Shown here: in pieces, positions 34,450 through 42,750 of the stretch
Position numbering within the stretch: the first letter of the stretch is position 1
Layout of the letters: each line of letters starts with the position of its first letter
DNA from: Prauserella_A oleivorans
Lineage (GTDB): Bacteria > Actinomycetota > Actinomycetes > Mycobacteriales > Pseudonocardiaceae
Direction of reading: 5' to 3'
NCBI RefSeq assembly: GCF_042685745.1
Contig: NZ_JBHUNT010000001.1
Span: 4,836,001 to 4,900,000 of the forward strand
DNA length: 64,000 bases
Notes under the pieces: generated by a model
Seen by the model: only the letters and a program-made list of their open reading frames with translations
Database searches by the model: none
What the model was told of the DNA's origin: nothing
Made by a program: the position numbers and the translations under genes

Positions 34450-34917
34450 TCAGGACAGCACACCCGTCTCGAACCACCGCTCCAGCCGTTCCCGCTGGCG
34501 CTCACTGACGTACTCGATGCGCGTGGCAGTATCGGTCGACGATCGCGCGTAGATCACGGAAATCGAGCCGTCCCGCTGGCGAAAGACGGCGTCGACCGGG
34601 TCACCGGCCTCCTCGAGCCGGCGTAACCGCTCGTCCGGGGCCGGCTCCCACACACCGAGGTGGTGCAGCCCATGGTTGTCGGGCGCGTACACGCCCCCGG
34701 AGTGGCATTCGATGACCTCGAGCCGGAACGGACCTTCCCTGGTGTAGGTCACGAGCATGTCCAGTGGTCCGGTCACGCCGCTGACCCGGTCCTCCGCCTC
34801 GTGCACGCTGAGCTTCGTCGGTTCGTTGAAGGTGTATCCGAGCCTCGAGGACAGGTCGTCGACAGCCACGCGCAAGTCGGACACGACAATCCCCGCGTGG
34901 TAAGGCATGAACGTCAT
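34450..34917 (-). CDS. VOC-family protein (epimerase-like)
   Basis: A 155-residue glyoxalase-fold protein: YHAGIVVSDLRVAVDDLSSR at the start with a metal-ligand His, and HGLHHLGVWEPAPDERLRRL near 90, reminiscent of methylmalonyl-CoA-epimerase-like members. ATG 34917 follows GGGAG. Divergent from the second P450 with an operator between; its only neighbour on the same strand is beyond a terminator, so it is monocistronic. Confidence 0.82.
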   Translation of the reverse strand: MTFMPYHAGIVVSDLRVAVDDLSSRLGYTFNEPTKLSVHEAEDRVSGVTGPLDMLVTYTREGPFRLEVIECHSGGVYAPDNHGLHHLGVWEPAPDERLRRLEEAGDPVDAVFRQRDGSISVIYARSSTDTATRIEYVSERQRERLERWFETGVLS

Positions 34918-34936
34918 CCGAGCTCCCTTGTTCGCC

Positions 34937-34960
34937 AATGATCTATCGATAGATAGTAGA
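34937..34960. promoter_or_regulatory. Island operator between VOC and P450 genes (palindromic variant)
   Basis: A perfect 14-bp palindrome ATCTATCGATAGAT (34941-34954). GATCT (34940-34944) and AGATA (34951-34955) keep the N6 spacing but differ from the consensus at two positions. Confidence 0.55.
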
Positions 34961-35017
34961 TTCCACGATAATGTCGCGAAGAGCATCCGGGAACACACAG
35001 AGCAGGAGAGTCCACCC

Positions 35018-36331
35018 ATGACGGACGCGCCCACCATCACCCCGGTTGACGAAGTGCCGGCCGGTTCTCGCTTCAGTCGCCTGCTCGCGCTCGAGCCGGG
35101 CGAAGTGCGCTGCCCCTTCGGCGCGTACGCGGAACTCCGTGAGACCGGCCCCGTGGTGTGGAGTGAACGCCTGAACGCCTTCGTGGTGAGCCGCTACGAG
35201 GACATCCGCGACATCTTGCGGGATCCCGTCACCTTTTCCAGCGCTCATGCGAGCGGCTCCAGCTCCGTCACGTCGCTGGCCCAGCGCGTCATGGACAACC
35301 CCGACTTCCCCGACGACGTGCGCCGGCAAGCCGCCCGGCGACTGCGGCTGAGCCAGTCCCCCGTCCTGCTCAACGCCGATCCGCCCGTGCACAAGCGGCA
35401 CCGGGGCCTGGTGAGTCACGCGTTCACTCCCCGGCGCGTGAACCAGATGGAGCCCATGTTCCAGCGCATCACCGACGAGTTGATCGATGCGTTCGCCGGC
35501 AAGGGCAGGGCCGAACTGATCTCCGAGTTCGCGCTGCCCCTCCCAATGACGGTCATCGCCGGAATCCTCGGGGTCCCACCCCGCATGATGCGGACCTTCA
35601 AGAAGTGGTCGGGGGCCTTCACCCGTGGTGTCGGTGCCCTGGAGCTGCCCCACGAGGAGATCTGCGAGCTGTTCCGGTCGGTGGGAGAGTTCTACGACTA
35701 CTTCGGCGAGCAACTCGACATCCGGCGCACCGAGCCTGCGGACGACCTGTTGACCGACCTGCTCGAAGCTCGCCTCGACGGTGAACAGCCGCTGACCCAG
35801 GACGAGATTCTGCAGATGCTGGTGCAGTTCCTCATCGGCGGCAACGAAACGACGACGAACCTCATCGCCGGTGTCATGACCCACCTGTTGCGGGACGCCG
35901 CGCTACTGGAGCGGGTGACGGCCGACCCCGAGCTCATTCCCAATCTCGTCGAGGAGTGCCTGCGCCTGGAAGCGCCGACGCAGGGCATGTTCCGCACGAC
36001 CACCACCGACACCGAGATCGGCGGGCGCGCCATACCCGAGAACAGCATGGTGTTTCTCCTCTACGCGTCCGGAAACCGGGACGTACGCGAGTTCGCCGAT
36101 CCGGACACGGTGGAGCTGACCGAGTCGCGCAAGCATCACCTGGCCTTCGGTCGGGGCGAGCACGTCTGCATCGGAGCGAACCTCGCCCGGCGCGAGACGA
36201 TCGTCGCCGTCCGAACTCTACTGGGGCGGCTTCACGACATCGCACCGGCAGTCGATCTCGACCAGCTGCAGTACCACCCGACGTTCATTCTCCGTGGCCC
36301 GAAGGAACTCCGGATCACCTTCAGCGGGTGA
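35018..36331 (+). CDS. Cytochrome P450
   Basis: A 437-residue class I P450, paralogue of 15272-16552 (both share SPVLLNADPPVH-like segment and QMLVQFL). I-helix FLIGGNETTTNL, ExxR in EECLRLEAP, heme loop FGRGEHVCIGANLAR with the thiolate at C384. The I-helix has Gly where the first copy has Ala. ATG 35018 follows GGAGAG; the frame extends upstream to 34907. Probably performs a second hydroxylation on the same scaffold using the shared ferredoxin. Confidence 0.95.
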   Translation: MTDAPTITPVDEVPAGSRFSRLLALEPGEVRCPFGAYAELRETGPVVWSERLNAFVVSRYEDIRDILRDPVTFSSAHASGSSSVTSLAQRVMDNPDFPDDVRRQAARRLRLSQSPVLLNADPPVHKRHRGLVSHAFTPRRVNQMEPMFQRITDELIDAFAGKGRAELISEFALPLPMTVIAGILGVPPRMMRTFKKWSGAFTRGVGALELPHEEICELFRSVGEFYDYFGEQLDIRRTEPADDLLTDLLEARLDGEQPLTQDEILQMLVQFLIGGNETTTNLIAGVMTHLLRDAALLERVTADPELIPNLVEECLRLEAPTQGMFRTTTTDTEIGGRAIPENSMVFLLYASGNRDVREFADPDTVELTESRKHHLAFGRGEHVCIGANLARRETIVAVRTLLGRLHDIAPAVDLDQLQYHPTFILRGPKELRITFSG

Positions 36332-36558
36332 CACTGCCAGGCATGCGGACAATTGACTCACACAGCACGTGACAGCCTTGTCGCACAGAGCATCCAGCGT
36401 GCGACTACCGACGGCACACGACACATGACCGATCATGCCTGTATCGATTACGGCCCGCGGAGCCGGGAAGGCGACGTCGCGGCCGGACCGTCGCCGACTC
36501 GAGAGACGCGGACGAGCGGCCCTGGCACGAAACCCCTACCGAGTGCGATCTTTGTCGC

Positions 36559-38877
36559 ATGAGTGCACGTTCAGCGGGGAACCTGCCGGCGGAGCTGACC
36601 AGCTTCGTCGGCAGACGCACTGAGCTCATCCAGGTCAAGGGCCTGCTCGCGTCGGCACGGCTGGTCACGCTGACCGGCATGGGCGGGATCGGCAAGACCC
36701 GCCTGGCCCGGAGGCTCGCGAGCGAGGTTCGCCGCACGTTCCCCGACGGAGTGTGGCTCGTCGAGCTGGCCGACCTGCATCAGGGAGGGCTGCTGCCACA
36801 GACGGTCAGCGCCGCGCTGGGCATTCGCGACGAGTCGAGCGACCCGGTCGGAACCCTGATCGACCACCTTCGGTCCCGGCGGTGCCTCATCGTGCTGGAC
36901 AACTGCGAGCACCTGACCGAGCCCTGTGCCGCGCTCATCGGTCAGGTGCTCCAGGCCGCGCCCTGGGTCAAAGTCGTCGCCACGAGCAGGCACGTGCTGG
37001 GTGTCGAAGGCGAGCAGATCTTCCCCGTCGCCTCACTCACCCACGAGGCCGCCGACGACGGCCCCAGTGAGGCGATGGAGCTCTTCGAGGAACGGGCGTC
37101 GTCGGCCGACCCGAACTTCCGGATCGACGCCGGTAATCGCGCGACTGTCGCCGCCATCTGCCGGCGACTCGAGGGACTTCCCCTCGCCGTCGAACTTGCC
37201 GCCGCCAACGTCCGCACGTTCCCCCCGGAGGAGATCCTCGACCGGCTCCAAGAGCCCGAACTGCTGACCGCGAGCGAGCAGACGCGCCCTTCCCGCCACC
37301 ACACTCTGCGTACGGCGGTCGAGTGGAGCTACCGGCTGTGCACCCGGCAGGAACAGCGCACGTGGGAGCAGCTGTCGGTGTTCTCCGGGGGATTCACCGT
37401 CGACGCCGCCCAAGACGTGTGCACCACGCGTGACGATGCCTCGACGGTCACGAATGCCTTGAGGGGACTCGTCGACAAGTCCGTCCTCCGCCGCGTCGAC
37501 GGCCCCGGCGAACCACGCGCTCGTTACCGGATGCTGGAGCCGGTCCGGCAGTTCGCCGCCGAGAAACTCGCGGCCACACCTGATGTGGACGAGGTCCGCA
37601 GACGGCATCGCGACTACTTCCTGGCGCTCGCCCGGCGCAGCGTCCATGACTACTGCAGCTCCCGGGACGTCGAGTGGTACGCGACAACCCGAAGGGAACA
37701 CCCGAACATTCGCCAGGCGCTCGCGTTCAGCCTGTCGGACCCGAAAGAGCCGGACCTCGCGATCGAGATGGCGACGTTGCTCCGGCCGTTCTGGGAACAG
37801 GCGGGGTCCGTTCTCGAGGGGTACCGTTGGCTCCGCAGAGCCCTGGAGCACGCCACGGATCCGACACCGCAACGGGCGTCCGGACTCGCTTCGGCCAGCA
37901 TTCTCGGCTTCCTGCTGGGAGACGACGAGACTGCGCGACAGCTTCGCGTCGAGCACCTCGAACTGGCGGATCACCTGGGTTGGGATGAGCCGCACACCAC
38001 CGCGCTCTTCGCGTCCGCACTCGAGGCCTTCGCCGACGGGAACGTCGACACGGCATTCGACGAGGCGGAACGCGCGGTGCGGCAGGGCCTCCGGCACGGC
38101 GACACCGGTGCCACCGCGGAGGCAATGGCGCTGTCGGCGCTCTACGCCTTCATCCTCCAAAGCGAACAGGCGGAGGAGACGGCGACGCGCTTCCTCACCT
38201 ACGCCGAGTCACAGGGGGCACACCTGTTGAAGGCGATCGCGCTGTACCCGCTCGGTGCCGTCCGGTGGCTCAAGGGCGACGTCCCCGCCGCGAGATCGGC
38301 CATGCGGGAAGCCATCAAGCTGTACCAGCTGTTCGATCACCCCGGCATGGTCGCCGTCTGCGTGGAAGGACTTGCCTGGTCGGCGGCCCGCACGGAAGCC
38401 GACCTGGCGGCGAAGCTGCTCGGCGCGGCCCGATCGATCTGGAAGTACAGCCAGATGCGACTCGCGGAGAAAGCCGTGCAGCAGGTCGGCCAGGGGGTCG
38501 AGAACCGGCTCCGGCAAGAGCTCGGCGACCTGGCCTTCGAGCAGCAGTACTCCGCAGGCCAGGAACTGTCCTTCGCCGATGCGATCACCCTCGCGCTGGG
38601 CGACCCCAAACAGGCCGGCCGCAACCGCAAGGCCCCCGTCCCCGACGCCGGACTCACGCGACGCGAACGGCAGGTCGCCGCGCTGGTCGCCGCCGGCCTG
38701 ACCAACAAGGAGATCGCCGCCAAGCTGGTCATCTCCCACCGGACCGCCGACGCCCACATCGAACACATTCGCGCCAAGCTCGGGGTCCGCTCGCGCACCC
38801 AGATCGCCCGCTGGTTCAGCGAGCACGCCGACGCCGGCCGCTCCGACGAGCCTGCTCACCGCGAGGCGGCCAGGTAG
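36559..38877 (+). CDS. LuxR-type transcriptional regulator with NTPase domain
   Basis: A 772-residue multidomain regulator. N-terminal NB-ARC/STAND-like ATPase: P-loop GMGGIGKTRLARRLAS at ~41, Walker B RCLIVLDNCEHL near 112, and VVATSRHVLGVEGE near 140. A helical repeat region follows (~350-680), then a LuxR-type helix-turn-helix from 699 (LTRRERQVAALVAAGLTNKE). Such proteins switch on target genes on binding an inducer and ATP. The 227-base gap upstream (36332-36558) shows no island operator. It may control a neighbour rather than the island. Confidence 0.92.
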   Translation: MSARSAGNLPAELTSFVGRRTELIQVKGLLASARLVTLTGMGGIGKTRLARRLASEVRRTFPDGVWLVELADLHQGGLLPQTVSAALGIRDESSDPVGTLIDHLRSRRCLIVLDNCEHLTEPCAALIGQVLQAAPWVKVVATSRHVLGVEGEQIFPVASLTHEAADDGPSEAMELFEERASSADPNFRIDAGNRATVAAICRRLEGLPLAVELAAANVRTFPPEEILDRLQEPELLTASEQTRPSRHHTLRTAVEWSYRLCTRQEQRTWEQLSVFSGGFTVDAAQDVCTTRDDASTVTNALRGLVDKSVLRRVDGPGEPRARYRMLEPVRQFAAEKLAATPDVDEVRRRHRDYFLALARRSVHDYCSSRDVEWYATTRREHPNIRQALAFSLSDPKEPDLAIEMATLLRPFWEQAGSVLEGYRWLRRALEHATDPTPQRASGLASASILGFLLGDDETARQLRVEHLELADHLGWDEPHTTALFASALEAFADGNVDTAFDEAERAVRQGLRHGDTGATAEAMALSALYAFILQSEQAEETATRFLTYAESQGAHLLKAIALYPLGAVRWLKGDVPAARSAMREAIKLYQLFDHPGMVAVCVEGLAWSAARTEADLAAKLLGAARSIWKYSQMRLAEKAVQQVGQGVENRLRQELGDLAFEQQYSAGQELSFADAITLALGDPKQAGRNRKAPVPDAGLTRRERQVAALVAAGLTNKEIAAKLVISHRTADAHIEHIRAKLGVRSRTQIARWFSEHADAGRSDEPAHREAAR

Positions 38878-39102
38878 GCAAGCGCCTCCACGCCGGCGGA
38901 GGTGAGCGAGAAACCGTCGCAGGTCGCACGCGGTGACCGCGTCACGAGACCCAGCCGCTCCAGCCGCCCCAACGGTTCGGAGACGCCGGACTCGAGACCG
39001 TCCTGATGAGGGGCCGGATCGGGGAGGTCGGCCCAGAGGTCGGTGTGAGCGCAACTCGGTGATCCCGATCTTCTCCAGCTCGAGCATGTCAGCAGTGTTC
39101 AT
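38856..39102 (-). pseudogene. Small winged-helix protein with frameshift
   Basis: A very strong ribosome-binding site (AAGGAGGT, six bases before ATG 39102) starts a frame MNTADMLELEKIGITELRSH, which then loses sense. Shifting by one base near 39043 gives DLWADLPDPAPHQDG, then LGRLERLGLVTRSPRATCDG and SLTSAGVEALAYLAASR to TGA 38856, a typical winged-helix wing and C-terminus. The total is 247 nt, i.e. 3n+1. It overlaps the LuxR gene end by about 20 bases. Either a decayed ~82-residue regulator or an indel error. Confidence 0.5.
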
Positions 39103-39258
39103 GTGTGACCTCCTTGTCAACGCCCTCGATGCTGCCGGGTGGCGCGCGACGCCCCCATTCGTCAAACCACCTACATCGGTACCTATGTTGTGGGTCACAC
39201 GAGCGTCGCCCGGCGAGCCGAGACGGGTGCCGACCACTCGGCTCAGCACGCGCTGAAG

Positions 39259-39294
39259 CGCGGCAGGCCGGCGTTCGACCACCGGCCTGCCGCG
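39259..39294. terminator. Hairpin terminator after membrane-protein gene
   Basis: Perfect 13-bp inverted repeat (39259-39271 and 39282-39294) just downstream of the leftward gene ending at 39308. The rest of 39103-39258 shows nothing I can assign. Confidence 0.65.
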
Positions 39295-39307
39295 TCGTGA
39301 CCCGGCC

Positions 39308-40321
39308 TCACCGAGACGGTGCGGCCTCCACCACCGGTGTGGGCGGCTGCGGAGCAGCCGACCCGCCACTACGGAATTCGTCGTCGGCCGTCGGGACGTA
39401 GTCGAAGTCGAAGGGATTGCGGTTCAGCACGAACCGCAGGATGAGCAGGAACGTCACGAACCCGAGGAGGAGCGTCATCAGCCCCAGCGCCTGAGTGACC
39501 AACCACGGGTAGTCCGAGTTCACCGCGATCCAGGAGGGCAACGCCGTCGCCCCGTACACGGTCGCCACCGCCATGGGCATGATCACCAGCATCGCCAGCG
39601 CGCGCCAGCCCTGGAGCCGCGCGCGGTACCGATACGCCAGCGTGGCGCCGAGCAGCACACCGGCAGGGTTGCAGGCGATCCACCACCACGGCAGTTCCCA
39701 CAGAAGGACGAGGGGCTGGTTCCCGTAGTAGTGGTAGGTGTCGAATTTGAGCAGAACTTCTTCGAAAACGATGTCACCGGCGACCGCGGCGGCGAAGAAG
39801 AGCCAAATCGACTTCGTGCTCGGCCTGTTCGCCAGGAGCAGGTACTCGAAATAGGCGAAGGCACCGTAGCCGAACCATCCGGCCACGATCCACCACGGCA
39901 TCTCGCGGCCCATGATCGTGTAGGCATGACCGAGCGGTTCGGTGTCACTCCACGGGAAGTAGACACCACCCATGATGTCGAAGAACACCTCGGGGATGCA
40001 GATGAACGCGCCGCCGAGCGCCACCATGAGCGGCAGCAGGGTCCGCTTCTTCACGAAGTGGCGCAGCCCGAGCACCACGCCGCTGAGTCCCACCAGGGTC
40101 ATCGCGATCGTGACGCCGATGTGGTTTCCGGTCAGATAGGGCTCATCGGGCTTGAGCGGAAGCCCGAAGTGCTCATCGAACTCGACAGTGGGTTCACCCT
40201 TCAATGCGGTGATCAACAGCGCCACGGCCGAGAACAGGACCGCACCGGTCCAGGCGGCCCTCCTCGCTCTCGGTGACATTCGCCGATCATCCGAAACCGA
40301 CTGCGATGTCGTCGTTGACAT
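39308..40321 (-). CDS. Polytopic membrane protein of unknown function
   Basis: A 337-residue integral membrane protein with about eight hydrophobic segments (for example AWTGAVLFSAVALLITAL near 25 and GVTIAMTLVGLSGVVLGL near 70). Many conserved-looking aromatic and acidic residues lie between segments (FEEVLLKFDTYHYYGNQP, WELPWWWIACNPAG). The layout recalls carotenoid-biosynthesis-type or spirocyclase-like membrane enzymes, but I cannot name it. ATG 40321 follows GGGAGACGCT. Regulated with the island through the operator at 40365-40384; may be a membrane enzyme or transporter for the hydrophobic substrate. Confidence 0.8.
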   Translation of the reverse strand: MSTTTSQSVSDDRRMSPRARRAAWTGAVLFSAVALLITALKGEPTVEFDEHFGLPLKPDEPYLTGNHIGVTIAMTLVGLSGVVLGLRHFVKKRTLLPLMVALGGAFICIPEVFFDIMGGVYFPWSDTEPLGHAYTIMGREMPWWIVAGWFGYGAFAYFEYLLLANRPSTKSIWLFFAAAVAGDIVFEEVLLKFDTYHYYGNQPLVLLWELPWWWIACNPAGVLLGATLAYRYRARLQGWRALAMLVIMPMAVATVYGATALPSWIAVNSDYPWLVTQALGLMTLLLGFVTFLLILRFVLNRNPFDFDYVPTADDEFRSGGSAAPQPPTPVVEAAPSR

Positions 40322-40364
40322 AGCGTCTCCCAAGGGGTTGTGGACGTCGCACAGCGCGCCTAAT

Positions 40365-40384
40365 TTACTCTATAAATCTACTAC
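40365..40384. promoter_or_regulatory. Island operator between membrane-protein and OYE-like genes
   Basis: ACTCT (40367-40371), six bases, CTACT (40378-40382), in the divergent promoter between starts at 40321 and 40546. This is the rightmost site found. Confidence 0.6.
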
Positions 40385-40545
40385 CAATCGATAGACTTCC
40401 TGCGTTACAGTCTTGTGGGTTAACGGCCCGACATCGACATCGGCGCATTGCGGCCAGCACCCGGAAACGGCCGAGCGACGGTAACGTCGCGGTCACAGTG
40501 CGGGCGCCACGTGAGGTATCCACGACCGAGCAGAAGGGCAACGGC

Positions 40546-42519
40546 ATGGCCGAGCGCTACACGTCCGTGTTCACCCCGCTGCGTCTCAACGAGGTCACCA
40601 TTCCGAATCGCATAGTGCGAACGGCCCACACCACACACCAACCGCTGCGCACGGGTTCCGGACTCATCGACTATCACGTGGCTCGCGCACGTGGCGGCGT
40701 CGGCCTGTCGATTCTCGGGGCGTCGTCCGTGCACGCCTCCGCGCCGATGGAGATCGCCTCCCATGAGGACAGCGTGGTACCCCAGTACCAGCGGTTCGCG
40801 GACGCCTTGGCGCCCTACGACATGGCGGTGATGCAGCAGCTGTGGCACGGCGGTTCCGCGGCCCACCACAATCCCCTGGGTGGCCCGCCCTGGTCGGCCA
40901 GTGACATTCCGAACCCGCGGAGCGGCGTGACTCCGGTCCCCATGACCAAAACCATGATCGACGATGTCGTCGCAGGCTTTGCAGCTGCGGCGGGCCGTGT
41001 GCGGCGCGGCGGTCTGCACGGGGTGGAAATCCACGCCGGACACAACTACCTGGTGGCGCAGTTCCTCTCGCCGCTGACGAACCACCGCACCGACGACTAC
41101 GGAGGCAGCCCGGCCAACCGGCTCCGCTTCCTGACCGAGATCCTCGACGCGGTACGGCGCGAGGTCGGCCCGGATTTCCCCGTGGGCGTCCGGTTTTCGG
41201 CTGATGAGGACGTCCCCGGCGGCCTCACTCCCGACGACACGTTGCCGATCGCCCGCGCGATCGAGCCCGAGGTCGACTTCATCGACGTCTCCTTCGGCGG
41301 CTACTACCGGTTCCACCGGATGATGGCCACCGCTGACGGCTACGGCCTCGGCTACGAACTGCCCAGCTCCACACGTGTCACCAGGCACCTGTCCGTTCCC
41401 ACCATCGTCAGCGGCCGGATCATGACGATCGAACACGCCGACCGGATCGTCTCCTCCGGTGACGCCGACATGGTCAGCATGGTCCGCGCTCTCATCGCCG
41501 ATCCGGAGCTCGTGGCCAAGACCCGCCACGGCGCGGAGGAGCGGATACGTCCCTGCATCGGCACGAACGAGGGATGTGTGGCCGCCCGGCGCGGAAACTT
41601 CGGCTGCGTGGTGAACCCGGACGCCGGCCGCGAGCACCAGCAGCCCTCGCCCGCACCTCGAACCGACCGGCCGAAGCGCATCCTCATCGGCGGGGGCGGG
41701 CCGGCCGGCCTGGAAGCGGCGCGCACGGCCGCGCTCCGCGGCCACACCGTGGTTCTCCACGAACTGACCGGACGGCTCGGCGGGCAGGTCGCCATCGCGG
41801 CGAGCGCGCCCTATCGCGCCGACTTCGGCGCCCACGTGCAGTGGCTCGAGCAGGAGGTCCGCCGGCTCGGAGTGGAGGTCAAGCTGCGGACCCCGCTGGA
41901 GCCGGACACCGTCGCCGCGGCCCGGCCGGACGTGGTGGTCGTCGCGACGGGCTCCGCGCCACGGACGGACGGATTCACCGTGATGCGCCCACGGCATCGG
42001 TTCTCCCCCGAGCAGCGTCGCCTCGTACGGACGTCGTGGGACGTCTTCGGCTTCGGCGGGCGGCTGGGCCCGGCCTCGCGCGCCGTGGTGTACGACGACG
42101 CCGGCGACTTCGAGGGAATCTCGGTGGTGGAGAAGCTGCTCGCCGACTCGGCCGAGATCGTCCTGGTGACCCGTCACGACGCGATCGGCGCCGGCATGCC
42201 GGAACCGGCATCGACCGCCCAGGCAGCGCGCGAGCGTCTGGCCGGACATCCTCGGCTCACGGTGCACACCCACGCCATCCTCACCGACATCAGCGTCGAG
42301 GCGAAGACTGTCGACGTCGAGTGGCTCGGGTCGGGCCGACGCGCGTGTGTCGACGCGGACGTGGTCGTGGCCGTTGGCACAAACCAGCCGAGCGCCGAGG
42401 TCGCGGACGCGGTGCGGGACGGTTTCGAGGGCGACGTGCACGTGATCGGTGACGCACTGACACCGGGACGGCTACGGACGGCGATCGAGCAGGGGGCGCT
42501 GATCGGTCGCACGCTGTGA
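40546..42519 (+). CDS. Old-yellow-enzyme / 2,4-dienoyl-CoA-reductase-like flavoprotein
   Basis: A 657-residue protein with the three-part layout of FadH/trimethylamine-dehydrogenase: FMN TIM-barrel (HAGHNYLVAQFLSPLTNHR at ~163, active-site His pair), a Fe-S segment, and a C-terminal FAD/NAD module (ILIGGGGPAGLEAARTAAL at ~385). The cluster cysteines are C337, C344 and C354; the position that is Cys in E. coli FadH is T340 (CIGTNEGC), so one ligand is missing or replaced. It likely reduces a conjugated enone or dienoyl-CoA. ATG 40546 follows AGAAGGG; GTG 40498 is less likely. Confidence 0.88.
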   Translation: MAERYTSVFTPLRLNEVTIPNRIVRTAHTTHQPLRTGSGLIDYHVARARGGVGLSILGASSVHASAPMEIASHEDSVVPQYQRFADALAPYDMAVMQQLWHGGSAAHHNPLGGPPWSASDIPNPRSGVTPVPMTKTMIDDVVAGFAAAAGRVRRGGLHGVEIHAGHNYLVAQFLSPLTNHRTDDYGGSPANRLRFLTEILDAVRREVGPDFPVGVRFSADEDVPGGLTPDDTLPIARAIEPEVDFIDVSFGGYYRFHRMMATADGYGLGYELPSSTRVTRHLSVPTIVSGRIMTIEHADRIVSSGDADMVSMVRALIADPELVAKTRHGAEERIRPCIGTNEGCVAARRGNFGCVVNPDAGREHQQPSPAPRTDRPKRILIGGGGPAGLEAARTAALRGHTVVLHELTGRLGGQVAIAASAPYRADFGAHVQWLEQEVRRLGVEVKLRTPLEPDTVAAARPDVVVVATGSAPRTDGFTVMRPRHRFSPEQRRLVRTSWDVFGFGGRLGPASRAVVYDDAGDFEGISVVEKLLADSAEIVLVTRHDAIGAGMPEPASTAQAARERLAGHPRLTVHTHAILTDISVEAKTVDVEWLGSGRRACVDADVVVAVGTNQPSAEVADAVRDGFEGDVHVIGDALTPGRLRTAIEQGALIGRTL

Positions 42520-42750
42520 CGGCTGCGCGCATGCCCTGGCCGGACCGGCGTTGGTCTCCTCCAGGCACGGCGACAACCCTCATCCACGCGGTACGCACCT
42601 GTGCTCGGCCGGGACTGAGATGCCGGTCACTACACCAACGCTGCGCGGGAAACTTCGTGGAGCCGAGGTCTGCGCCTGTGTCAGTCTGGTCGGTGGGCGT
42701 TCGACGCCGCACGGCCACGCTGACCGAGCTCTTTCTCCCGAGGTGAACAC

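Noticed and set aside
40420..42441. 673-codon - strand open frame
   Set aside because: Shadow of the FadH-like gene, which has clear FMN and FAD motifs on the other strand.
1..42519. Biosynthetic (antibiotic) gene cluster
   Set aside because: No PKS, NRPS, terpene cyclase or other scaffold-building enzyme; CoA ligases, hydratase and oxygenases fit breakdown.
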